Of a DNA stretch of 18,722 nucleotides, positions 1 through 7,285 are shown piece by piece; positions within the stretch are counted from its first letter, which is position 1; each line of letters begins with the position of its first letter. The notes beneath the pieces were generated by a model. It saw only the letters and a program-made list of their open reading frames with translations. It ran no database searches and was not told where the DNA came from. The stretch comes from Bacteroidota bacterium (GTDB lineage Bacteria; Bacteroidota; Bacteroidia; Bacteroidales; UBA10428). The translations under genes and the position numbers were made by a program. The DNA is taken from the NCBI GenBank assembly GCA_029268165.1, contig JAJUGM010000016.1, positions 1 through 18,722 on the forward strand, written 5' to 3'.

Positions 1-2
1 AA

Positions 3-707
3 AAGGTTTTGGGTGATGCTGACTGGCAAAAAGTTGAAAAAAGATTATCAATTTTTCCTGCCAAGGGAAATCCATATAAACAAGATATGGTTAAATTGAA
101 AGAGCAATTAACTGGAATGTTCAGATTAAATTTCTCGGGAACACCTCTTAGATTATTTGTAATAGCTGACTGGGATTACCATCCTTTTAGAGATGAGTTA
201 ATAACTAATTTAAATAAGAAAGACTTAAATATAGAATTTCACATATGGCAAAAAGCTGAAATTGAAAACTACCTTTTAATACCTGAAGCCCTCGAACGAT
301 TATTACAACTAAAGAATGAAGGAAGAAATCTTTTTTCCCAAGCTGTTTTAGACGAATTTAACCGTTTAATTGATGAAAGTAAATCATTAGTTTTTGATAA
401 AATAGCAAAAGCTGTTGAAGATTATAGTTTTATCGAAAAAAAAGGTTGGGATATTATACAAAAAAACAAAGAAGCCAAAAGAATCCTTGAAGAAAAATGG
501 AATAATAATAAAATTGGCCTTACTGATGCAAAAAAATTTATTCTACCCAAGCTTAAAAATTGGCTTCAGAAAAATGGATATTCACAGTTTTCTGACAATT
601 CTCTTGCGGAAGCAATTGAAGAAAATGAAATTGATGACGAAGTAAAAGAAGTCATTTACAAATTGGCTGCTTTTGCTGGAATAGATATTAAAAAAAACCA
701 ACAATAG
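3..707 (+). CDS. C-terminal part of an AAA/OLD-like ATPase with TOPRIM-like domain (5'-truncated)
   Basis: The reading frame is open to the left edge, so this is the 3' end of a longer gene; the TTG at position 9 is not a convincing start. Counting from that codon, the visible part has a hydrophobic strand ending in DWD (residues 54-56), which fits the DxD motif of a TOPRIM nuclease core. It is followed by the segment IWQKAEIENYLLIP at about 79-92. A tryptophan followed by EIENYLL is a familiar signature near the TOPRIM domain of ATP-dependent OLD-family endonucleases and related AAA ATPases. The rest (about 110-232) is lysine- and glutamate-rich and probably helical. Such proteins often act in phage defence or DNA repair, but the ATPase half and any partner gene are outside the window. 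The gene is visibly more A+T-rich than the genes to its right, which suggests separate acquisition. An alternative is an unrelated DUF4435-like protein. Confidence 0.6.
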   Translation, partial: KVLGDADWQKVEKRLSIFPAKGNPYKQDMVKLKEQLTGMFRLNFSGTPLRLFVIADWDYHPFRDELITNLNKKDLNIEFHIWQKAEIENYLLIPEALERLLQLKNEGRNLFSQAVLDEFNRLIDESKSLVFDKIAKAVEDYSFIEKKGWDIIQKNKEAKRILEEKWNNNKIGLTDAKKFILPKLKNWLQKNGYSQFSDNSLAEAIEENEIDDEVKEVIYKLAAFAGIDIKKNQQ

Positions 708-874
708 TTTAACGATATTAGCTGATTTTCTTTTTAAAGGATTTATTTTTTTCATCCAAATTTTGCAAAAAGACTTTCGTCTCTGATTTTACCAAATAAA
801 AACAAAGAGGATTTGTAAAAAAATTGTTTATAACTAATAGATATAGTCCACAGCCTGTTAGTAAAGAAGTTTTA

Positions 875-925
875 AGTTTATTAATCGGTTAATGTCCATT
901 TGAACCATATTGCCATTAATAAACT
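875..925. repeat. 11-bp perfect inverted repeat, 29-base loop
   Basis: The arms AGTTTATTAAT (875-885) and ATTAATAAACT (915-925) are perfectly complementary. Inside the loop, GGTT (887-890) can pair with AACC (903-906), and TTAATG (889-894) can instead pair with CATTAA (914-919). The arms are almost all A/T, so an RNA stem would be weak, and only a poor T-run follows. It could be a protein-binding dyad, a weak terminator for the upstream gene, or chance in A+T-rich DNA. Confidence 0.5.
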
Positions 926-1055
926 ATTTTAGAAACAGCAAGGTAATTCTATTAAGAGGCATAATAAGCCTTATATATCAGCCAATAGCGTGATAGAATA
1001 AACATCGTATTTTTGTCAATTTCGGGAAAAAATGCTGTAATTTTTTATTTTATTT

Positions 1056-1063
1056 TATATTTG
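1056..1063 (+). promoter_or_regulatory. Candidate Bacteroidota -7 element upstream of etfB
   Basis: TATATTTG matches the Bacteroidota sigma-ABfr -7 consensus TAnnTTTG exactly and lies about 100 bases before the etfB start codon. A good -33 TTTG is not visible at the usual spacing; the nearest TTTG (1012-1015) is too far upstream. The position fits a promoter for the five-gene etf cluster, since no other start-up signal is seen between these genes. The motif is short and could arise by chance in such A+T-rich DNA. Confidence 0.4.
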
Positions 1064-1166
1064 TACGCCCTAAAAAACAAAAAATGAATGCAAAATAATG
1101 TATATTGCTTGCAGGAGGCTTATTTGAAAAATAACAAACCATATATCCATTCAAAATTTCTTATCA

Positions 1167-1916
1167 ATGAAAATCCTAGTTTGTATTAGTAATGTGCCCG
1201 ATACCACCACAAAAGTTAAATTTGTGGATAATAATACCAGGTTTGATTCAACGGGTGTACAATGGGTCATAAATCCATGGGATGAATTAGCGCTTACAAG
1301 GGCGCTTGAATTGAAAGATGCTTCAGCCGGAGTTATTCAATCGGTAACAGTGGCTCATGTTGGGACAGCAGCTGCCGAACCAACAATACGTAAAGCGCTT
1401 GCCATTGGAGCCGATGAAGCTATCAGGGTTAACGCCGACCCTGCTGATGCTTATACAGTAGCTGGATGCCTTGCTGAAGTTTTGAAAAACGACCCTTTTG
1501 ATATAATTATATGCGGGATAGAATCGAGTGACCATAATGGTTCAGCCGTTGGAGGCATGCTGGCAGAATTTCTCAACTATCCTTCTGTTTCGGCAGTATC
1601 ACACCTGAACATTGAAAATGGCCAGCCTGTAATAATCCGCGAAATTGATGGAGGGAAAGAAAGCCTCTCAGTTTCAATGCCTTTTGTTGCAATTGTTCAG
1701 AAAGGCATCGCTAAAGAACCTCGTATTGCCTCTATGCGTGGCATAATGACAGCCCGGACGAAACAGATAAAAGTTGTTGAACCTCAGGCAGTAAAAGCTC
1801 TAACACGTGTTGTTGAATACGAAATGCCTCAGAAAAGGGGATCATGTAAATTTATTGATCCCGAAAATCCAAAACAGCTCATTGAGCTATTACAAAATGA
1901 GGCAAAGGTGATTTAA
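1167..1916 (+). CDS. etfB: Electron transfer flavoprotein, beta subunit
   Basis: This is the small ETF subunit, which with EtfA forms a soluble FAD-containing heterodimer that takes electrons from acyl-CoA dehydrogenases. At 249 residues it has normal family length. The N-terminus MKILVCISNVPDT, the NPWDE motif (36-40), the nucleotide-binding loop CGIESSDHNGSAVGG (116-130) and the C-terminal EPRIASMRGIMTA segment (174-186) are all typical of the EtfB/FixA family. The ATG is preceded by an A/T-rich stretch without a Shine-Dalgarno sequence, as usual in Bacteroidota. etfA follows 33 bases later. Whether the beta subunit binds AMP (simple ETF) or a second FAD (bifurcating ETF) cannot be decided by eye. 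The presence of a membrane Fe-S oxidoreductase next door argues for quinone-linked electron transfer. Confidence 0.95.
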   Translation: MKILVCISNVPDTTTKVKFVDNNTRFDSTGVQWVINPWDELALTRALELKDASAGVIQSVTVAHVGTAAAEPTIRKALAIGADEAIRVNADPADAYTVAGCLAEVLKNDPFDIIICGIESSDHNGSAVGGMLAEFLNYPSVSAVSHLNIENGQPVIIREIDGGKESLSVSMPFVAIVQKGIAKEPRIASMRGIMTARTKQIKVVEPQAVKALTRVVEYEMPQKRGSCKFIDPENPKQLIELLQNEAKVI

Positions 1917-1949
1917 TTATTCATTAATCCTAAACCAAAGCTTAAATTT

Positions 1950-2921
1950 ATGTCAGTATTAGTATATACCGAAAACTGGGACGGAAAATTTAAGAAATCT
2001 TCGTTCGAACTGGTTTCTTATGCATCAAAGGTAGCTGAAATGCTTAATTCTGCAGTTACTGCTTTATCCATAGGTAAAGTTGACACTGCCGAACTTGAAA
2101 AGTTGGGTAAATATGGTGCAAAAAACATTATCAGTGTTGTGCATGATAGTTTAACCACACTTGACAATCAGGCATATACAAAAGTTATTGCCGATATTGT
2201 CAGAAAAATTAATGCAAAAATTGTTATTATGTCTTTCAATAACACCGGAAAGGCTATTGCTCCGAGGCTTTCTGTAAACCTCACCGCAGGTATTGCACCG
2301 GGAGTGAGCAGACTACCTCTCAGCATCAATCCATTTATTGTATATAAAAGAGCTTATTCGGGAAATGCTTTTGCACATCTTTTAATTGAAACAGAAATTA
2401 AAATTATTACACTGGCTCAGAATTCATTTGAACTCATTGAGTCACCTGTAAGTCCCACAATAGAAAATATGCAGGTTGATATAGATCAGGGCCTTGTAAA
2501 GACACAATTGAAAGATGTCCAGAAACAAACAGGGAAGGTACTCTTAACTGATGCCGAGATAGTAGTATCCGGCGGAAGAGGTATGAAATCGCCCGATAAC
2601 TGGGGGCCACTTGTTGAACTTGCTAACCTGCTGGGAGGCGCTACAGCCTGCTCAAGGCCTGTTTCGGATGAAGGCTGGAGGCCGCATGAAGAACATACAG
2701 GGCAAACAGGAAAAATTATTGCCCCCAATCTGTACATGGCTTTTGGCATATCAGGCGCTACACAGCATTTGGCCGGTGTCAGCTCGTCAAAATACATCGT
2801 CGCTGTCAATACCGATAAGGATGCACCTATTTTCGAAGCAGCACAATATGGTATAGTGGGTGATGCATTGAAAATACTGCCCAAACTGGTTGAAGCCGTG
2901 AAAGAACTGAAAACCAGATAA
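1950..2921 (+). CDS. etfA: Electron transfer flavoprotein, alpha subunit
   Basis: This is the large ETF subunit, which carries the redox-active FAD. The 323 residues fit the family. An N-terminal alpha/beta domain (about 1-195) is followed by the FAD domain, with VVSGGRGM (205-212), NWGPLVELANLLGGA (217-231), SRPVSDEGW (235-243), GQTGKIIAPNLY (251-262) and GISGATQHLAG (266-276). Two positions differ from the forms I know best: HTGQTGK where QVGQTGK is usual, and GATQH where GAIQH is usual; both lie beside the flavin. The gene follows etfB closely and precedes the membrane Fe-S protein by 41 bases, so the cluster is probably one transcript. The family assignment is secure; the exact electron partners are inferred from the neighbours. 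Confidence 0.95.
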   Translation: MSVLVYTENWDGKFKKSSFELVSYASKVAEMLNSAVTALSIGKVDTAELEKLGKYGAKNIISVVHDSLTTLDNQAYTKVIADIVRKINAKIVIMSFNNTGKAIAPRLSVNLTAGIAPGVSRLPLSINPFIVYKRAYSGNAFAHLLIETEIKIITLAQNSFELIESPVSPTIENMQVDIDQGLVKTQLKDVQKQTGKVLLTDAEIVVSGGRGMKSPDNWGPLVELANLLGGATACSRPVSDEGWRPHEEHTGQTGKIIAPNLYMAFGISGATQHLAGVSSSKYIVAVNTDKDAPIFEAAQYGIVGDALKILPKLVEAVKELKTR

Positions 2922-2962
2922 ACAAAACAGCGGCTACTTAAAAAATTATCTTAATTCTGAAT

Positions 2963-4282
2963 ATGGCGCGACAAATAATTTTTACAGCAATTCTGCTATT
3001 AACTCTGGGAATATTTACTTATACCGCTTTGCGAATAATAGCTTTTTTCAGGCTAACCAAATCGGCATTTCCCATTAAAAATTTCGGACGTCGTTTTGCA
3101 TTAATGCTGAATGTAGCATTTGGCCAGACAAAAATCTTCCGCCGGCCGGTTATAGGTTTTTTTCATGCGTTGGTTTTCTGGGGATTTTGTGTTATTCTGT
3201 TTGGTAGCATTGAAATGGTCATCGACGGCCTTACCGGCACCGATAAAGCTTTAAAAATCCTTGGATTGGTTTATGATATTATAATGGCCTCAGGTGATAT
3301 TTTTGCATTGCTGGTAGCCGTTTCAATTGTTATTTTTCTGTTCCGAAGGCTGTTTCTTCATATAAAACGCTTCGAGGGTATTGAAATGAAACACAGCAAT
3401 CATGTTGATGCTATTATTGCATTAACCATGATTCTGATGCTGATGCTTTCACTGCTGGGTATGAATTCGGCATATTTTGCATTAAAAACCAGGATAGCTG
3501 AATCTTTATTTGGCGTTTATCCAATAAGCAGTAGGTTATCAACAATATACAACGGAAGCAGTATTAAGTTCACAGAAACCCTGTATGAAGTCTGCTGGTG
3601 GACGCATATTGTGCTTATTTTTATTTTTGCCAATATCCTGCCTTATTCGAAACATTTTCATGTATTTCTGTCAGTTCCGAATGTATTTCTGTCACGGCTT
3701 GATCCGCTCGGGAAACTACCAAATATGGAACATGTTATGCGTGAAGTGAAATTAATGCTTAATCCCGATACAGCGTTTTCTGCACAGGCCTCAGATACTC
3801 CGGCTGAACGTTTTGGTGTTAAAGATATTGAGGATGTTACCTGGAAAAACTATTTTGATGCATTATCCTGCACACAATGCGGCCGTTGTACCTCTGTTTG
3901 CCCTGCCAATATCACAGGGAAAAAACTATCTCCACGGAAAATTATTATGGATGTCAGAGCACGGATGAAAGAAAAGGGGCCAGGGTTGATAAAAAATGGC
4001 AAGGAATACACAGATAGCAAATCGCTGATACGCGATTATGTTTCTGAAGAAGAATTATGGGCATGTACAACTTGTAATGCTTGTGCACAGGAATGCCCCA
4101 TCAACATCAACCATCCCACACTTATTGTTGATATGCGTCGTTATCTGGTAATGGAGGAAGGACTTGCGCCTGGTGAAATTAAAGCCGTGTTCAGCAATAT
4201 TGAGAACAATGGCGCCCCATGGCAATATTCACCCGAGGACAGGTTGTTATGGGCAAAAGACCTTGAAATGAATGTTCATTAA
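2963..4282 (+). CDS. Membrane cytochrome-b-like / 2x[4Fe-4S] oxidoreductase subunit (EMO/HdrC-like)
   Basis: The 439 residues fall into two parts. The first 230 or so hold about five hydrophobic segments (roughly 2-28, 62-86, 103-129, 148-172 and 210-228), like the NarI/HdrE cytochrome b family. Candidate heme ligands are H68, H144 or H147, and H215. The C-terminal part carries two ferredoxin-type sites: C303, C306, C309 with C313, and C368, C371, C374 with C378; in each set a proline follows the last cysteine. This matches the N-terminal two-thirds of DUF224-type proteins proposed to pass ETF electrons to menaquinone (EMO in Syntrophomonas). The CCG part usually fused to such proteins is encoded separately just downstream, after 21 bases. 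Membrane location and Fe-S binding are well supported; the quinone-reducing role is inferred from the etfBA and acyl-CoA dehydrogenase neighbours. Confidence 0.85.
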   Translation: MARQIIFTAILLLTLGIFTYTALRIIAFFRLTKSAFPIKNFGRRFALMLNVAFGQTKIFRRPVIGFFHALVFWGFCVILFGSIEMVIDGLTGTDKALKILGLVYDIIMASGDIFALLVAVSIVIFLFRRLFLHIKRFEGIEMKHSNHVDAIIALTMILMLMLSLLGMNSAYFALKTRIAESLFGVYPISSRLSTIYNGSSIKFTETLYEVCWWTHIVLIFIFANILPYSKHFHVFLSVPNVFLSRLDPLGKLPNMEHVMREVKLMLNPDTAFSAQASDTPAERFGVKDIEDVTWKNYFDALSCTQCGRCTSVCPANITGKKLSPRKIIMDVRARMKEKGPGLIKNGKEYTDSKSLIRDYVSEEELWACTTCNACAQECPININHPTLIVDMRRYLVMEEGLAPGEIKAVFSNIENNGAPWQYSPEDRLLWAKDLEMNVH

Positions 4283-4303
4283 TTCAAAAAATTTCTGCTA
4301 CCG

Positions 4304-5098
4304 ATGGAAAAAGTAAAAATAGATGTACCGGTAATGGCTGAACTACATGCAAAAGGAGAGAAGCCTGAATATCTTTTCTGGGTAGGTTGTGCAGGGGCCT
4401 TTGACGACCGGTATAAAAAAGTTGTCAGGGCATTTGTTAAAATTCTTCATTATCTGAAAGTCAGTTATGCGGTATTGGGTAAGGAAGAATCGTGTACAGG
4501 CGACCCTGCAAGGCGTGCAGGAAATGAAATGCTTTTTCAGATGCAGGCATTGCGGAACATTGAATTATTCAATGCATACGGGATTGACAAAATTATTACT
4601 ATCTGCCCTCATTGTTATAATATATTCAGGAATGAATACCCCGATCTGGGTGGCAATTACACAGTAATCAACTATCTGCAGTTTCTTGAAAAATGTATTA
4701 ATGATGGTACCCTGAATATTAAAAGTGAATTATTTAAAAACAAACGGGTTACTTATCATGACCCTTGTTATCTGGGTCGCGGTAACAACATTTATCAGGA
4801 ACCCAGGCAGATACTTAACGCATTATCTGTCGAACTTGCTGAAATGAAACGCAACAGGAGCTTTGCGTTATGTTGTGGTGCCGGCGGAGCGCAGATGTTT
4901 AAAGAGGCTGAAAAAGGTAATAAAGAGGTTTTTATTGAACGGACAGAAGACGCGCTCGAAACGGGTACTGCAATTATTGCCACAGCCTGCCCGTTTTGCA
5001 TGACTATGCTCACTGACGGTTTGAAGTATAAAAACAAAGAAGAAGAAATTAAAAACTTAGATATTGCTGAATTAATTGCACAGGCCTTAAACCTTTAG
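4304..5098 (+). CDS. CCG-domain Fe-S protein (HdrB-like), soluble partner of the membrane subunit
   Basis: This 264-residue protein has no membrane segments and contains two cysteine-rich CCG repeats, as in HdrB, GlpC and LutA. The second repeat is complete: C155 in HDPCYLGRGN, C190-C191 in CCGAGG, and C229/C232 in CPFC. The first has C29, a single C64 in ESCTGDPARR and C101/C104 in CPHC, so the usual CC pair is SC there. Complete CCG motifs bind a non-cubane [4Fe-4S] cluster in HdrB; the first site may bind differently or not at all. The gene lies between the membrane Fe-S subunit and the acyl-CoA dehydrogenase, so it most likely carries electrons between ETF and the membrane part. The start ATG at 4304 leaves 21 bases after the preceding stop. 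Confidence 0.87.
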   Translation: MEKVKIDVPVMAELHAKGEKPEYLFWVGCAGAFDDRYKKVVRAFVKILHYLKVSYAVLGKEESCTGDPARRAGNEMLFQMQALRNIELFNAYGIDKIITICPHCYNIFRNEYPDLGGNYTVINYLQFLEKCINDGTLNIKSELFKNKRVTYHDPCYLGRGNNIYQEPRQILNALSVELAEMKRNRSFALCCGAGGAQMFKEAEKGNKEVFIERTEDALETGTAIIATACPFCMTMLTDGLKYKNKEEEIKNLDIAELIAQALNL

Positions 5099-5131
5099 CA
5101 AATAAACCTTATTAATCAATTACTATAACTT

Positions 5132-6919
5132 ATGGAAAACAGAAAAATACTTAAAAGCGGTGAATTTTTGGTTAAGGAAGTTGAATCGAAAGATATATTT
5201 ATTCCTGAAGACTTTAATGAGGAACAATTAATGATTGCCCAGTCATGCCGCGATTTTTTAAATGCAGAAGTGTATCCTAATATTGACAAACTTGAGAAGC
5301 AGGATCGCGAACTGATGAAGTCACTGTTAAAGAAGGCAGGCGAACTTGGCTTGATGGGGATTTCAATTCCTGAAGAATACGGTGGTTTTGGACAGTCGTT
5401 TGTTACCCAAATGCTTGCAGCCGAAACTATAGGAGCCGGCTATTCATTTTCAGTGGCATTTATGGCACATTGCGGAATTGGCACGCTGCCTATTATGTAT
5501 TATGGTAATGAGGAACAACGTCGTAAATATGTGACAAAACTTGCAACAGGTGAAATGCTTGGGGCATATTGCCTTACAGAACCCGGAGCAGGCAGTGATG
5601 CAAATTCCGGAAAGACAAATGCTAAACTATCTGAAGACGGAAAATACTATGTTCTGAACGGTCAGAAAATGTGGATTACAAATGCCGGTTTTGCTGATGT
5701 TCAGACTGTTTTCGCAAAGATTGACAATGACAGGGTTTTAAGTGCATTCATTGTTGAAAAAGATTATCCCGGAGTAGTTGTTGGACCTGATGAACATAAA
5801 ATGGGCATCAAAGGATCATCAACAGCACAGATTTTTTATAATGACGTAAAAGTTCCTGTTGAAAATTTGTTAGGTGCCAGGGGAGAGGGTTTCAGAATAG
5901 CGCTCAGCATTTTGCACATGGGCCGTATTAAATTGGGTGCAAATGTCCTCGGCGCTGCTAAAAAAGCTATTAATGATTCAGTACAATACGCCAATGAAAG
6001 AAAACAATTTGGCGTCCTTATATCTACATTCGGTGCCATTAAACACAAGCTGGCTGAGCAGGTAATCAAAACCTTTGCTATTGAGTCAGCAATTTACCGC
6101 GTAAGTAAAGATATAGATGACCAGATTGAAAAATACAAAACCGAAGGGTGTGATAAAGGAAGAGCAAGTATTGACGGCATAAGCCATTATGCTGTTGAAG
6201 CTGCTATTCTGAAAGTATACGGTTCGGAGATTCTTGATTTTGTTATTGATGAGGCAGTGCAGATACATGGCGGCATGGGATATTCAGCTGAAATGGCCGT
6301 TGAAAAGGGTTACCGTGACTCAAGAATTAACCGTATTTTTGAAGGTACAAATGAAATTAACCGGTTGCTTGTGGTTGATACGGCTATGAAAAGGGCTATG
6401 AAAGGTGATTTTGATCTTTTTGGCGAAGCAGAAAAGATCTTTGACCAGGCAGTGAAATCAAATCTTCAGGCACAGCCATCGGGCAAAGACTATTTTAATG
6501 ATAAAATGCAGGCAATAAAGAACTTCAAAAAGGTTGCCCTGATTACAATTCATGGTGCTTCAAAACAATTTGACAAAAAACTGGTGCATGAGCAGGAAGT
6601 ATTAAACAATATTTCTGATATTATATCAGAAACTTATATATCAGAATCGCTTGCATTACGTGTGCAAAAAATGGAATCAGCAAAAGGCGCAGGTGCTGTC
6701 GCTTTATACAAGGACATGCTTGATGTATATGTTTACGATGCTGCAGATAAAATTGCCAAGAATGCCCGTGATGCTGTGTATTCCTTTGCAGGAGAAGATG
6801 TCAGGGAAAAATTAATTACCGCCATCAATACACTTACAAAAGTGTCTGGTGTAAATGTTAAAGAGGCAAGAAGAAGAATTGCCGATAAACTGATAACAGA
6901 TAACGCATATAAGTTTTAA
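5132..6919 (+). CDS. Acyl-CoA dehydrogenase, long VLCAD/FadE type
   Basis: This enzyme makes the first oxidation of fatty acyl-CoA to enoyl-CoA and passes electrons to ETF. The core shows YCLTEPGAGSDANSG (146-160), WITNAG (181-186), the ERKQFG segment (289-294), GGMGYS (380-385) and IFEGTNEI (402-409), where E404 is the expected catalytic base. At 595 residues it is about 200 longer than short/medium-chain enzymes. The C-terminal extension (about 415-595) and the insert near 328-350 match the VLCAD/ACAD9 and Bacillus FadE type, which favours long-chain substrates. It is the last gene of the etf cluster, 33 bases after the CCG protein gene, and is followed at once by a strong terminator. The substrate range is inferred from architecture only. 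Confidence 0.93.
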   Translation: MENRKILKSGEFLVKEVESKDIFIPEDFNEEQLMIAQSCRDFLNAEVYPNIDKLEKQDRELMKSLLKKAGELGLMGISIPEEYGGFGQSFVTQMLAAETIGAGYSFSVAFMAHCGIGTLPIMYYGNEEQRRKYVTKLATGEMLGAYCLTEPGAGSDANSGKTNAKLSEDGKYYVLNGQKMWITNAGFADVQTVFAKIDNDRVLSAFIVEKDYPGVVVGPDEHKMGIKGSSTAQIFYNDVKVPVENLLGARGEGFRIALSILHMGRIKLGANVLGAAKKAINDSVQYANERKQFGVLISTFGAIKHKLAEQVIKTFAIESAIYRVSKDIDDQIEKYKTEGCDKGRASIDGISHYAVEAAILKVYGSEILDFVIDEAVQIHGGMGYSAEMAVEKGYRDSRINRIFEGTNEINRLLVVDTAMKRAMKGDFDLFGEAEKIFDQAVKSNLQAQPSGKDYFNDKMQAIKNFKKVALITIHGASKQFDKKLVHEQEVLNNISDIISETYISESLALRVQKMESAKGAGAVALYKDMLDVYVYDAADKIAKNARDAVYSFAGEDVREKLITAINTLTKVSGVNVKEARRRIADKLITDNAYKF

Positions 6920-6922
6920 ATT

Positions 6923-6955
6923 AAAAACCCGGTATGCATGCATACCGGGTTTTTT
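6923..6955. terminator. Perfect bidirectional intrinsic terminator between convergent operons
   Basis: Positions 6927-6950 form a perfect palindrome with a GC-rich outer stem (ACCCGG/CCGGGT) and a TATGCATGCATA centre. It is flanked by five A on the left and six T on the right, so both strands read as stem plus U-run. It starts a few bases after the acyl-CoA dehydrogenase stop. Its right edge overlaps the TAA of the DUF3467 gene (6954-6956) on the opposite strand, so one short element probably ends both transcripts. Confidence 0.9.
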
Positions 6956-7274
6956 ATGCCTGAGCCGTAGGGCCGCCGAAATTAAGCGGGATCATAGCGC
7001 CACCGGCGCCTTCCATTTGTTTGATTGCCCCATGGGTATTTTCATATTTGGCTACGTTATCTTTTAAGGCCATCAGAAATCTTTTTGCATGTTCCGGAGT
7101 CAGTATTATCCTTGATTTGACTTCGGCTTTTGGCACGCCAGGCATTACCCTTACAAAATCAATCACAAATTCTGATGATGAATGGGTTATGATCGCCAGG
7201 TTGGAATAAATTCCCTGTGCCACATCCTCTTTAAGTTCAATACTGATCTGGTTGACATTTTTCTTTTCTTCCAT
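6954..7274 (-). CDS. DUF3467 family protein, downstream of rpoC
   Basis: This small protein of 106 residues has no known function. It matches what I know of DUF3467: SIELKEDVAQGIYSNLAII (11-29), HSSSEFVIDFVRVMPGVP (31-48), KSRIILTPEHAKRFLMAL (53-70) and a glycine/alanine-rich tail. It has no signal peptide or membrane segment and should be cytoplasmic. It begins 11 bases after the rpoC stop on the same strand, so it is almost surely the last gene of the rpl-rpo operon. I recall the same arrangement in other Bacteroidota genomes. This suggests a role tied to RNA polymerase or growth, but nothing in the sequence shows which. Its stop codon lies inside the shared terminator. Confidence 0.85.
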   Translation of the reverse strand: MEEKKNVNQISIELKEDVAQGIYSNLAIITHSSSEFVIDFVRVMPGVPKAEVKSRIILTPEHAKRFLMALKDNVAKYENTHGAIKQMEGAGGAMIPLNFGGPTAQA

Positions 7275-7285
7275 GTTACAATGTT

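Larger units (their letters stand above)
708..1166. other. A+T-rich intergenic region with no convincing gene
   Basis: This gap of 459 bases separates the truncated ATPase gene from etfB. I see no tRNA, no ORF of convincing size and no mobile-element end. It contains an 11-bp inverted repeat (875-925), a -7-like promoter element (1056-1063), and a 33-codon ATG frame (1088-1189) that runs into the start of etfB and contains an AGGAGG. No clear intrinsic terminator follows the ATPase gene. Confidence 0.7.

Noticed and set aside
2486..2884. Antisense open frame opposite etfA
   Set aside because: It lies fully inside etfA, has no family-like sequence and is explained by codon bias of the sense gene.
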